Assembly (NCBI GenBank): GCA_003151595.1
Contig: PLXW01000093.1
Coordinates: forward strand, 1 to 22,671
DNA length: 22,671 nt
Origin: Myxococcales bacterium
GTDB lineage: Bacteria; Myxococcota; Polyangia; Polyangiales; Polyangiaceae
Reading direction: 5' to 3'
The notes beneath the pieces are model-generated. The model ran no database searches. It saw only the letters and a list, made by a program, of their open reading frames with translations, and was not told where the DNA came from. Both the position numbers and the translations under genes were made by a program. Of the stretch, positions 1-6,470 are shown in pieces (position 1 is the stretch's first letter; each line of letters begins with the position of its first letter).

Positions 1-307
1 CCTTGCGGTAGTAGTAGCAAGTGAACCGGAAGCTCGCGGGGCCCGGCAAGATGAGCATCGCCGGCGACAGGAACGCGAGACCCGACCCCTTCGCCCACGA
101 CGTGTCGAAGAACGGCGAGTAGAACGGCGAGAGGTACGGTCCGAACTCGTACCCTCCGTTCTCGAACGCGCGGAACGTCGCGTACACGATGAAGCCTGTG
201 AGCACGCACACCGTCGCCGCGGGGCCGAGCCACCACGAATCACGACGAAGGGTGCTGCCGAGGCCGGATGATTGAATCACCGGCAAACGCACCGCGGGAT
301 TGGCCAC
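1..307 (-). CDS. Succinate-dehydrogenase-associated membrane protein, N-terminal part (runs off the window)
   Basis: This is the first 102 codons of a gene that continues past the left edge. It starts at GTG 307, with a strong Shine-Dalgarno sequence (TAGGAGGA, 316-323) 8 nt upstream. The translation begins MANPAVRLPVIQ, has WWLGP at about residues 25-29 leading into a membrane helix (VCVLTGFIVYATF), and contains the run LSPFYSPFF and then SFRFTCYYYRK just before the edge. From memory, the LSPFYSP and CYYYRK signatures are typical of a membrane protein encoded next to sdhA/sdhB in actinobacteria and some myxobacteria, and often annotated as hypothetical or as a fumarate reductase membrane subunit. 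It is transcribed away from the next gene, so 308-431 is a divergent promoter region. The link to succinate dehydrogenase is family knowledge; no sdh gene is visible here. Confidence 0.75.
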   Translation of the reverse strand, partial: MANPAVRLPVIQSSGLGSTLRRDSWWLGPAATVCVLTGFIVYATFRAFENGGYEFGPYLSPFYSPFFDTSWAKGSGLAFLSPAMLILPGPASFRFTCYYYRK

Positions 308-431
308 TGAGAAAGTCCTCCTACGGCTCCTGGACCCCCGCCTGGAGCGGCGCGAACCTAGTCTGATCGGGCGTGTACGCGCAAGCGGCGGGCGATGATC
401 GGCGAGGGGGAATGCGCTAGCGTGCCGCGCC

Positions 432-1220
432 GTGCGCGCCAAAACGATGACGCTCGTCGCGCTGGGCGCGATGTTTCTCGCGCGCAGAGCCGACGCTTAC
501 CGCCCCTTCGACGGCACCGACGCAGACGTCGCTGAGCTCGGCGAGTTCGAGCTGGAGATGGGCCCGGCGCACTTCTACGCCCAGCGCGAGCGCAACTACC
601 TCATCGCGCCGGCGACGGTCCTCAACTTCGGCGTCTTCGACAAGACCGAGCTCGTCATCGACCTGAAGGACTACGTCGCCCTCGGCGCCGTGCCGACGGG
701 CGACCCGCGCGTGCAGCTCCTCGATACCGACGTCTTCTTGAAGCACGTGTTCCGCGAGGGGATCCTTCAAGGCCAGACGGGTCTCAGCATCGCCGCCGAA
801 GGGGGACCGCTCACGCCCGAGATCAACGGCACGAACGCCTTCGGGGCTTCGCTCGCCGTGATCCTCTCGTACCGGTGGGACTGGGGAACGGTGCACTTCA
901 ACGAGATGGGGCAGTACACGCGCGAGCACACGGGCGACCTCTGGAGCGGCGTCATCGTCGAGGGGCCGCACGAGTGGGTCGTGCGCCCGGTGACGGAGCT
1001 CTATTACGAGCGCGACTTCACGGTGAACCAGACCGAGTCGCTGCTCGTGGGCGCCATCTGGACGCTGAAGAACTCGTTCGTCCTCGACCTCGGCGTCCGC
1101 GGCGCGCGCGTGGGCGACGAGAACGCAGGCGAGATACGCCTCGGATTCACGTGGGCGCTCCCGATGTGGGAACCGGCGAACAACGCCGCCGCGCGCTCGC
1201 TTCGACGCCGCACGATGTAG
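432..1220 (+). CDS. Outer-membrane beta-barrel-like protein (transporter-type)
   Basis: The 262-residue product starts at GTG 432, or possibly at ATG 447. It has a short signal sequence (MTLVALGAMFLARRADA) and then alternating hydrophobic and polar strands typical of a Gram-negative outer-membrane barrel, such as ELEMGPAHFYAQ, NFGVFDKTELVIDL and FVLDLGVRGARV. LGFTWALP near residue 240 resembles a closing barrel strand, although about 17 more residues follow. It resembles the loosely defined 'putative MetA-pathway/transporter' barrels common in myxobacteria and has the same general build as the barrel at 12181-12984. No Shine-Dalgarno sequence sits at a good distance; the nearest purine run (405-410) is about 21 nt away. 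The substrate is unknown. An alternative is a secreted beta-rich protein that is not a channel. Confidence 0.7.
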   Translation: MRAKTMTLVALGAMFLARRADAYRPFDGTDADVAELGEFELEMGPAHFYAQRERNYLIAPATVLNFGVFDKTELVIDLKDYVALGAVPTGDPRVQLLDTDVFLKHVFREGILQGQTGLSIAAEGGPLTPEINGTNAFGASLAVILSYRWDWGTVHFNEMGQYTREHTGDLWSGVIVEGPHEWVVRPVTELYYERDFTVNQTESLLVGAIWTLKNSFVLDLGVRGARVGDENAGEIRLGFTWALPMWEPANNAAARSLRRRTM

Positions 1221-1228
1221 AAGCTCGC

Positions 1229-1261
1229 TTGACGATAGTTCACTATTGAGTTAACTATATT
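1229..1261 (+). promoter_or_regulatory. Operator-like double palindrome overlapping a promoter
   Basis: An AT-rich island in GC-rich DNA holds two adjacent near-palindromes: ATAGTTCACTAT (1235-1246) and AGTTAACTAT (1249-1258), whose core AGTTAACT is a perfect palindrome. A -35-like TTGACG lies at 1229-1234. A -10-like TATATT at 1256-1261 is at a long spacing (21 nt); at the usual spacing only weaker hexamers exist. The site lies upstream of the VOC/ArsR/SRPBCC genes, so autoregulation by the ArsR protein encoded at 2230-2598 is the simplest reading. This is inferred, not shown. Confidence 0.5.
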
Positions 1262-1385
1262 CACCCGGGCGCTCGCCAGCGCGATTCACGCGCGGCGCGC
1301 GGTGAGTCTCCCCGGCGCGCCGTTCTTGCTCGCGTCGCTCCTGATCGTCGCGAGCTTCGTGTGGGCGCTTCGTGTCGCGCGCTGA
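1260..1385 (+). pseudogene. C-terminal remnant of a TCR/Tet-type MFS transporter
   Basis: An open frame with no usable start codon ends at TGA 1383-1385. It encodes a last transmembrane helix with the run SLPGAPFLLASLLIVASF followed by a short basic tail (ALRVAR). The motif (F/L)PGAPFLLA-LL is, from family knowledge, what TCR/Tet-family drug exporters carry at their twelfth helix. Such exporters are often found with ArsR and SRPBCC genes like those just downstream. Only about 40 residues remain, directly behind the operator-like site, as expected if a deletion removed the rest of the exporter gene. The frame stays open back to 1239, which is probably chance. The identification rests on one motif, so it is tentative. 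Confidence 0.45.
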
Positions 1386-1412
1386 AACGGTCTCGAAGAG
1401 AGGAGAATTCCC

Positions 1413-1832
1413 ATGGCGAAGAATCCCCCCGAAGGATGGTCCACGATCTCGTCCGCCGTCTTCTACGACGACGCGAGCGCCGCCATCGCGTGGCTCGAGC
1501 GCGTGCTCGGCTTCAAGACGCGCCTTCGCGTCGACGGTGAAGGCGGCGAGGTGATCCACTCGGAGCTCGTCTTCGGCGACGGCACCCTCATGGTGGCCTC
1601 TCCCAAGCGCGAGCCCATGAAGAGCCCGCGCAGCCTCGGTGGCGCGAACACGCAGTCGCTGATGCTCTACGTGAGCGACATCGAGGCCCACTTCGCTCGC
1701 GCACGCGCGGCCGGCGCGAAGATCATCGCCGAGCTCGAGACGAAGAACTACGGCGACGACTACGGCAGCAACCGAGGCTACGGGCTCGAAGACCTCGAAG
1801 GCCACCAGTGGTGGATCGCGGAGCGCCTATGA
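1413..1832 (+). CDS. VOC-family (glyoxalase/bleomycin-resistance-like) protein 1
   Basis: The 139-residue protein begins at ATG 1413, preceded by a good Shine-Dalgarno sequence (AGAGGAGAA). It shows the two beta-alpha-beta-beta-beta halves of the vicinal oxygen chelate fold. The first half has FYDDASAAIAWLERVLGF (residues 17-34) and the candidate metal-site segment VIHSEL (48-52, His49 and Glu51). The second half has LYVSDIEAHFARARAAG and ends DLEGHQWWIAERL. It is closest to the PhnB-like or 'extradiol dioxygenase-like' VOC group with no assigned substrate. Its stop overlaps the next start (ATGA at 1829-1832), so it is translationally coupled to a second VOC gene and an ArsR regulator. It is probably a small cytosolic enzyme or binding protein; the reaction cannot be told from sequence. 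Confidence 0.85.
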   Translation: MAKNPPEGWSTISSAVFYDDASAAIAWLERVLGFKTRLRVDGEGGEVIHSELVFGDGTLMVASPKREPMKSPRSLGGANTQSLMLYVSDIEAHFARARAAGAKIIAELETKNYGDDYGSNRGYGLEDLEGHQWWIAERL

Positions 1833-2233
1833 GCACCAAGACCGAATCCCCGCGCCTCACGCCGTACCTGGCGTACGCCGACGCGCCGAAGGCGATCGAC
1901 TTCTTGTGCCGCGCGTTCGGCTTCGAAGAGCGGATGCGCTACCCCATGCCCGACGGATCGATCGGTCACGCCGAGCTCACGTACGGCGACAGCGTGTTGA
2001 TGCTGGCGACGGCCTCCGAAGGCTTCGGCTTCACCAGCCCGCGCGATCTCCCCTCGGTGCACGCGCAGACGCACTGCCGCGTCGACGATCTCGCTGCGCA
2101 CTTCGCCCGGGCGCGCGACGCCGGCGCCACGATCGTCGCCGAGCCGGCGTTCGATCACGGCGTGCACATGTACCGCGCGCTCGATCTGGAAGGGCACCGC
2201 TGGATTTTCGCCGAGCCCGAGGAGGGCGCATGA
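1829..2233 (+). CDS. VOC-family (glyoxalase-like) protein 2
   Basis: The 134-residue protein starts at ATG 1829, overlapping the stop of the previous gene by four bases. An in-frame upstream start at 1808 exists, but the ATGA overlap is preferred. It is a paralogue of the preceding protein: APKAIDFLCRAFGFEERMR (residues 19-37), then GSIGHAELTYGDSVLML with candidate metal residues His47 and Glu49, then DDLAAHFARARDAGATIV and a terminal DLEGHRWIFAEP. Two different VOC chains encoded side by side may form homodimers or pair with each other; nothing in the sequence decides this. The gene ends in another ATGA overlap with the ArsR gene, so all three genes are one transcription and translation unit. 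Confidence 0.85.
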   Translation: MSTKTESPRLTPYLAYADAPKAIDFLCRAFGFEERMRYPMPDGSIGHAELTYGDSVLMLATASEGFGFTSPRDLPSVHAQTHCRVDDLAAHFARARDAGATIVAEPAFDHGVHMYRALDLEGHRWIFAEPEEGA

Positions 2234-2598
2234 GCGCCGCGCTGAAGCTCGATCGCATGTTCGTGGCGCTGGCCGATCCCACGCGCCGCGGCGTCGTCGA
2301 GCTGCTGCGGAAGAAGCCGCATCGCGCCGGCGAGCTCGCCGAGGCCATGGCCATGAGCCCGCCGGCGATGAGCCGTCACCTGCGCCTCCTCCGAAGCTCG
2401 GGGCTCGTGGAAGAAGCGTCGATCGCCGAAGACGCTCGCGTGAGCGTGTACCGCTTGCGGCACGAGCCGTTCGTCGCGCTGCGATCGTGGCTCGACGACG
2501 TCGAAGAGTTCTGGGGAGGGCAACTCGACTCGTTCAAGGCGCACGCCGAGAAGCGCGTCCGAGAGAAGGAGAACGAGAAAGCGAGGCGCAAGTCGTGA
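2230..2598 (+). CDS. ArsR-family winged-helix transcriptional regulator
   Basis: The 122-residue DNA-binding protein starts at ATG 2230, with GAGGAGGG just upstream and an ATGA overlap with the VOC gene. The winged helix-turn-helix is clear: FVALADPTRRGVVELL (residues 11-26), the HTH core AGELAEAMAMSPPAMSRHLR (33-52) and wing LVEEASIAEDARVSVYRL (59-76). The C-terminus is a charged helix (EKRVREKENEKARRKS). There are no metal-binding cysteines of the ArsR/SmtB type. It matches the 'ArsR plus SRPBCC' subgroup (SdpR-like), where the regulator is followed by an AHSA1-type gene. That is what comes next, although here the partner is broken. It probably binds the palindromes at 1235-1258. Confidence 0.9.
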   Translation: MSAALKLDRMFVALADPTRRGVVELLRKKPHRAGELAEAMAMSPPAMSRHLRLLRSSGLVEEASIAEDARVSVYRLRHEPFVALRSWLDDVEEFWGGQLDSFKAHAEKRVREKENEKARRKS

Positions 2599-2997
2599 AG
2601 ACCGCCGACAGCGTCAAGGTGACGACGTTCATCGAGGTCGATCCGGAAGACGCCTTCGACGTCTTCACGCGCGAGACGGATCTCTGGTGGCGGCGCGGCC
2701 CGCGCTACCGGACCGGTGGCGATCGTCGCGGCACGCTCCGCTTCGAGCCTGGCGCGGGCGGCCGCCTCGTCGAAGCGTTCGACGACGGTGAGGTGTTCGA
2801 GATCGGGCGCGTGCTGGTGTGGGGACGGCGGCACGCGCGTCACGCTCGAGCATCGCGGCTGGGACGCGCTGCGCGCAGACCACCCTGCGCGCCACGGTCT
2901 CACCGGCGCAGGCTTCACTGCCATGATCGGCCTGTGGTGGGGCGAGCTCGCCACGGCGCTGCGCATGCACGCCGCGAAGCGCCGCGCGACGCGATAA
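2595..2997 (+). pseudogene. SRPBCC/AHSA1-family protein, broken by an internal frameshifting deletion
   Basis: The gene starts at GTG 2595 (GTGA overlap with arsR). Its N-terminal half is normal for the family: KVTTFIEVDPEDAFDVFTRE (from residue 8), then LRFEPGAGGRLVEAF and FEIGRVLVWG. The frame then departs after about 2827. The expected C-terminal half, GGTRVTLEHRGWDAL through IGLWWGELATALRMHAAKR, continues in the +1 frame to TAA 2995-2997. The usual middle segment (roughly 25-30 residues covering 'EPP-RLVFEW...FAP...TEVEV.F.P') is absent, so this looks like a deletion of several tens of bases that also shifts the frame, not a single-base error. The original protein would have been a START-like ligand-binding partner of the ArsR system. 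Confidence 0.8.
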
Positions 2998-3008
2998 GCT
3001 CCGCGCCG

Positions 3009-4487
3009 ATGAAAACTCGGCAAGCGTTCGTCGGGCTCACGATCGCTGTCACCGGCGTCGCCTGTCACTCGTCGTCGTCGCCTTCGTCTCCGACCGCGCC
3101 GGTCGACTCCGGTCCTCCCGGCTCGTGCGCCGTCACCGCGCCCACGCTCGCGGACTGGCGCATCCACGCCGACGGCACGCTCTTCCGCGACGCGAGCGAT
3201 CGCGTCGTCTTCCTTCGCGGCGTGAACGCGGGCGGTCGCAGCAAGTTCGCGCCGTACGTCCCGTTCGACTATCCCGCCGGCGGCTACGCCACCGCGCTCT
3301 CCGCGTACATGGATCGCGCGAAGTCGTGGGGCATCGACGTCATGCGCGTCCCGTTCACGTGGGCCGCGCTGGAGCCTGTCGAAGGGCAGACCGACGACGC
3401 CTGGCTCGCCATGTACGACCAGTTCCTCGACGCCGCGTGGGCGCACGGCATCTACACGATCGTCGACTTCCACCAGGACGTGTACTCGGAGGTCTTCTGC
3501 GGCGACGGCTTCCCGGCATGGACCGTCCCCGACGCCGGCCCGCTTCACCACGACTGCCCGCAGTGGCAGCTCGAGTACTACCAAGACCCGGGCGTCACCG
3601 CGGCGTTCGACGTGTTCTGGGATGCGTCGTCACCGGTGCAAGTGGCGTACGGCAAGGCGTGGGACGGGATGGTCGCCCGCTACAAAGACAAGCCGGGCGT
3701 CCTCGGCTTCGAGCCGATCAACGAGCCGGGCTGGGGCACCGCCGACGAGAAGACGTTCGACGCGACGACGTTGACCGCCTTCTATTCGACGATGGTCGCG
3801 CGCATGCGCACTGCCGCTCCGTCATCGCTCGTCTTCGTCGACCCGACGGGCATCGACGGCACGCTCGTCTCGACGACGCTCGCCAAGCCGACGCCAGTCA
3901 CCGGCACCGGCGGCGCCGACGGCATCGTCTTCGCGCCGCACTACTACCCGCTCGGCAACGACACGATGGATCCCAACGCGGGGCTCCAGACGTGGACCAA
4001 GATCGGCGCGGCGTGGAACGTCCCCACGTTCCTCGGCGAGTTCGGCGCGAGCCACGACGACGTCAACGCGCTCCCGTACATGACCGACATTTTCACGGCC
4101 ATCGACGCCCTCGGATTGAGCGCCACCGAGTGGGAGTACAGCGTCGAGAGCGAAGAGTGGAACAGCGAGACGGACAGCCTCGTCGGCTCCGACGGCGGCG
4201 AGTACGAGGTCGTGCAAGCCGTGGCGCGCCCCTTCGCGCGCGCGGTCGGCGGCAGCGCGATCACGCAAGCATGGGACCCCACCGCCCAGACCTTCACGCT
4301 CGCGTACACACCGGCGAGCGGCGTCACGGAGGTATCGCTCCCGTCGCGCGCCTTCCCTTCGGGCTACGCCGTCACGATCACGGGCGCATGCTTCGACGCG
4401 AGCACGCCGGGTCGCATCCTCGTGCAACCCGACGCCTCGTCGAAGAGCGTCTCGCTGAAGATCACGCCGCGCGAAACGCGCGACTAG
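3009..4487 (+). CDS. Secreted glycoside hydrolase family 5 enzyme, endoglycosylceramidase-like
   Basis: The 492-residue product starts at ATG 3009. The N-terminus (MKTRQAFVGLTIAVTGVAC, Cys19) suggests a lipoprotein or secreted protein, followed by a Ser/Pro-rich linker. The TIM barrel covers about residues 45-390. FLRGVNAGG opens it, and VDFHQDVYS (152-160) is the motif typical of endoglycosylceramidases. Acid/base Glu239 lies in EPINEP and nucleophile Glu344 in FLGEFGA. A C-terminal beta-sandwich follows (about 400-492, with AITQAWDPTAQTFTLAYTP), as in the family. Endoglycosylceramidases release the intact glycan from glycosphingolipids; a GH5 relative acting on another lipid-linked or beta-linked sugar is the alternative. 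It would act outside the cell or on the cell surface. The open frame extends upstream to 2487, but that part overlaps the arsR and SRPBCC genes and is not coding. It meets the next gene tail to tail, 6 bp apart. Confidence 0.88.
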   Translation: MKTRQAFVGLTIAVTGVACHSSSSPSSPTAPVDSGPPGSCAVTAPTLADWRIHADGTLFRDASDRVVFLRGVNAGGRSKFAPYVPFDYPAGGYATALSAYMDRAKSWGIDVMRVPFTWAALEPVEGQTDDAWLAMYDQFLDAAWAHGIYTIVDFHQDVYSEVFCGDGFPAWTVPDAGPLHHDCPQWQLEYYQDPGVTAAFDVFWDASSPVQVAYGKAWDGMVARYKDKPGVLGFEPINEPGWGTADEKTFDATTLTAFYSTMVARMRTAAPSSLVFVDPTGIDGTLVSTTLAKPTPVTGTGGADGIVFAPHYYPLGNDTMDPNAGLQTWTKIGAAWNVPTFLGEFGASHDDVNALPYMTDIFTAIDALGLSATEWEYSVESEEWNSETDSLVGSDGGEYEVVQAVARPFARAVGGSAITQAWDPTAQTFTLAYTPASGVTEVSLPSRAFPSGYAVTITGACFDASTPGRILVQPDASSKSVSLKITPRETRD

Positions 4488-4493
4488 CGAGAC

Positions 4494-4961
4494 TCAGTGA
4501 GCGGTGCCGCCCGGCAAACACAAGCCGGTCATCGTGTTGCACTGCGCGCCCGAGATGCAGTCGGTCGCCGCGGCGCAGGGGAACGCGCACTTGCCGAACT
4601 GCGTGTTGCAGTGGGCGAGGCCGCACGCCGAGTCGCTCGTGCACGGGAGCGCGAGAGGTCCCGGAGTCGCGAGCGGTGCGGTCGGAGCGGCGCCCGGAAC
4701 GGCCGGTGCTGCACCCGGAACCGCGCCCGGCGCTTGCGGGTAGCCCGTCGGCGCCGCTTGCGGATAACCCGCCGGCGCTTGCGGGTAGCCCGTCGCCACC
4801 GGCTGCGGATACGCGGCCGTCGCACCCGGCTGCGGGTATCCCATCGGGTAGCCGCTCGCTGCGGCCGCCGCGGTCGACGGGTCAGGCGTCGCTGCGGGCT
4901 TGCTGCAGGCGAAGGCCACGACGCAGACCGCAACCAGGCTCAAGCTTCCAAAAGTACGCAC
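4494..4961 (-). CDS. GYPQ-repeat, Cys-rich lipoprotein
   Basis: The 155-residue protein starts at GTG 4961, with GAGGAGG 5 nt upstream; the longer frame from 5018 lacks this support. The signal MRTFGSLSLVAVCVVAFAC gives lipid-anchored Cys19. Residues 37-78 contain repeated (G/A)YPQ(A/P) units, then an Ala/Pro/Gly stretch, a low-complexity stalk about 70 residues long in total. The C-terminal 50 residues hold eight cysteines (107, 113, 118, 125, 129, 135, 141, 148), including CTSDSACGLAHC and CNTMTGLC. That pattern resembles the small disulfide-rich 'Dickkopf-like/EB-like' modules seen at the end of many myxobacterial lipoproteins. It is probably a surface-displayed module on a flexible stalk. 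The function is unknown. Confidence 0.8.
   Translation of the reverse strand: MRTFGSLSLVAVCVVAFACSKPAATPDPSTAAAAASGYPMGYPQPGATAAYPQPVATGYPQAPAGYPQAAPTGYPQAPGAVPGAAPAVPGAAPTAPLATPGPLALPCTSDSACGLAHCNTQFGKCAFPCAAATDCISGAQCNTMTGLCLPGGTAH
4674..4853 (-). repeat. In-gene repeats encoding the GYPQ and PGAAP stalk
   Basis: Imperfect repeats of about 18-24 bp, read on the minus strand, encode GYPQ-containing units and then PGAAP units. On the plus strand the phrase GCTTGCGGGTAGCCCGTCG recurs with small changes. The units keep the reading frame, so they shape the stalk of the lipoprotein and are not an independent element. Confidence 0.7.
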
Positions 4962-5058
4962 GGTGACCTCCTCGACGGCGAGTCTCGCGGTGCGCGGCTC
5001 GGCCAAATGTGAGGCCAACGATTATCCGCGCGGCGCGCGATCGTCAACTGCGTGATCG

Positions 5059-5307
5059 TCAGCCGTTCGTGCGGCGGGCCGGCTCGACATGGTCGACCGG
5101 AATGGGTCGGCTGAACCCGCGCATGTCGACGGGACCGTGCGCGCGCGAAGGACGGCTGAGCCGCATCTCGCCGGCGACGTACGCTCCGATTGCCACCGTG
5201 GCGAGCACGATGGCGGCGATGACGAACGCGATCGACAGCGCCTGCGAGCTCGCGAGGAGGCTCGCCGCGATGCACGCCAGTGCGAGGAGGGTGACGAAGG
5301 TGCGCAT
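5059..5307 (-). CDS. Small two-helix membrane protein
   Basis: The 82-residue product starts at ATG 5307. Two hydrophobic segments follow each other closely: MRTFVTLLALACIAASLLAS (residues 1-20) and LSIAFVIAAIVLATVAIGAYV (about 24-44). After them comes a basic, probably cytoplasmic, tail (RLSRPSRAHGPVDMRGFSRP) ending in VEPARRTNG. I do not recognise a family. The first segment could instead be a signal peptide, leaving one anchor. The gene lies behind the GYPQ lipoprotein gene on the same strand, with about 97 bp between them, and diverges from the lipoprotein gene at 5393. Confidence 0.6.
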   Translation of the reverse strand: MRTFVTLLALACIAASLLASSQALSIAFVIAAIVLATVAIGAYVAGEMRLSRPSRAHGPVDMRGFSRPIPVDHVEPARRTNG

Positions 5308-5362
5308 GACGCGAGTAGCTATACCGCTCTCGACGACACGTGCGAGCCCAAGCGAACCATTT

Positions 5363-5376
5363 TCGGACGATTCCGA
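5363..5376. promoter_or_regulatory. Short inverted repeat between divergent genes
   Basis: TCGGA (5363-5367) and TCCGA (5372-5376) are separated by CGAT in the 85-bp gap between the small membrane protein gene and the divergent lipoprotein gene. It may be an operator half-site pair. It is short and could be chance. Confidence 0.2.
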
Positions 5377-5392
5377 GTAATGTCCGCGCGCT

Positions 5393-5791
5393 TTGCGTCT
5401 GGCCTGTGTCGCTCCTCCATTTTTCTCGCTGGCGCTCCTCGCGTGCTCGTCGAGCACGACACCGGAAGGGCCACAGTGCGCGAACGGGTCGACCGCCGTC
5501 CCGTTCAGCGACGCCGGGATTCTTCCGCTGCGCGCGCTTCCGACCGGAACGCCGTGCGCGCCGAGCGCGGTGTGCAGCGCGACGATCGATGCGTGTCCCG
5601 ACGACTGGCCCGCGGGCGCAACGGCGCCGCTCACGTCGAACGCGACGCCGTATCAGTGCACGTGTCCGGGCGGCGTGTGGTCGTGCGCTCCGACCACGAC
5701 GACGGCGCCCCGCTGCTCCATCCTGGGTGACGCAGGGCTCGGCGACGCGGGGTCAACCGACGCGGGCTCGACCGACGGAGGGACCGACTGA
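5393..5791 (+). CDS. Cys-rich lipoprotein with DAG-rich tail
   Basis: The 132-residue product begins at TTG 5393. The signal LRLACVAPPFFSLALLAC has a good lipobox (LLAC, lipid Cys18). Cysteine pairs lie in the middle (CAPSAVCS, CPDDW, YQCTCPGGVWSC), and the end is Asp/Gly/Ser repeats (DAGLGDAGSTDAGSTDGG). The only nearby ATG (5380) is in another frame, so the TTG start is chosen because that frame carries the lipobox and normal composition. The stop overlaps the next start by one base (TGATG), so the two lipoproteins are made together. It is likely an outer-membrane or surface lipoprotein of unknown function. DAG tails of this kind are a feature of Sorangiineae-like proteomes. Confidence 0.7.
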   Translation: MRLACVAPPFFSLALLACSSSTTPEGPQCANGSTAVPFSDAGILPLRALPTGTPCAPSAVCSATIDACPDDWPAGATAPLTSNATPYQCTCPGGVWSCAPTTTTAPRCSILGDAGLGDAGSTDAGSTDGGTD

Positions 5792-6339
5792 TGCGCGCGT
5801 TCGCTCTTCTCCTCTCTCTTCTCACTCCTCTCACTCTCTTGTCGCTCGTCGCGTGCTCGACCTCACCGGGCCCCGCTTCCGACGGCGTCGATGCGTCGGG
5901 CCCGCAAGGCATCGGTGCAACGTGCGATCCTTCGCGCGCCGATCCGTGTCTCCCCACGGGCGACGTATGCACCGGTGTCACGTGCGACCCCGCGCTCCGT
6001 GTTTGCCTGGAGTTCGCCACCGACGCCGGCCCTCCCTGCAACGCCGGGAGCGCGCCGTGTGGCAGCACCGCCGATTGCGACCTCGGTCTCACGTGCGGCT
6101 TCCCCGTCACCGGCGGATGCTCGGCCCGAGGCACGTGCATCGATCCTCCGCTCCCGTGCGAGAACGACGCTGCGAGCTGCGCCACCGCGCCGCCCGTCTG
6201 CGGATGCAACGGTCTCCCCGATCCGCTCGTCGTCGGCGGCTATGCGACAGCGCCCGTGGCGAGCACGGTCGCCTGCATCGACGGCGGCCCCGTGCTCGAC
6301 GCCGGTTCGCTCGACGCCGCTGACGCCGCCGGCGATTGA
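5791..6339 (+). CDS. Cys-rich lipoprotein, coupled to the preceding lipoprotein
   Basis: The 182-residue product starts at ATG 5791, sharing one base with the previous stop. The signal peptide MRAFALLLSLLTPLTLLSLVAC ends in a canonical lipobox (SLVAC, lipid Cys22). The mature part has about 17 cysteines in short motifs such as CDPSRADPCLPTGDVCTG, CGSTADCDLGLTCGFP and VCGCNG. These resemble the disulfide-rich 'X-C-x(5)-C' modules that myxobacterial secreted proteins carry. The C-terminus is Asp/Ala-rich (VLDAGSLDAADAAGD). It is probably a surface-anchored partner of the 5393 lipoprotein. No enzymatic motif is visible. Confidence 0.8.
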   Translation: MRAFALLLSLLTPLTLLSLVACSTSPGPASDGVDASGPQGIGATCDPSRADPCLPTGDVCTGVTCDPALRVCLEFATDAGPPCNAGSAPCGSTADCDLGLTCGFPVTGGCSARGTCIDPPLPCENDAASCATAPPVCGCNGLPDPLVVGGYATAPVASTVACIDGGPVLDAGSLDAADAAGD

Positions 6340-6446
6340 GACGAGCGGTCGTCCCGATCGCACGAATCGCCCGAAGCTGCGGACGAAACGGATTCAATTC
6401 ATCATCTCCTTCGACCGCGCGCGCGCGAGCTAGACTGCGCGGCATC

Positions 6447-6470
6447 ATGAACGGGAGTCGCACGGCGTGA
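6447..6470 (+). other. Possible seven-codon leader ORF overlapping the adaptor start
   Basis: ATG 6447 begins MNGSRTA and stops at TGA 6468-6470, which overlaps the GTG start of the adaptor gene (GTGA, 6467-6470). A -10-like TAGACT lies at 6431-6436. The arrangement would couple leader and adaptor translation, but with seven codons it may be accidental. Confidence 0.25.

Noticed and set aside
2487..3008. Upstream in-frame extension of the GH5 gene
   Set aside because: It overlaps the arsR and SRPBCC genes in another frame and lacks family resemblance. ATG 3009 opens a signal peptide.
5089..5730. Plus-strand frame with ATG 5380 as an alternative product
   Set aside because: Its composition is Arg/Val-rich and shadow-like. 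The overlapping TTG-started frame has a clear lipobox and cysteine pattern.
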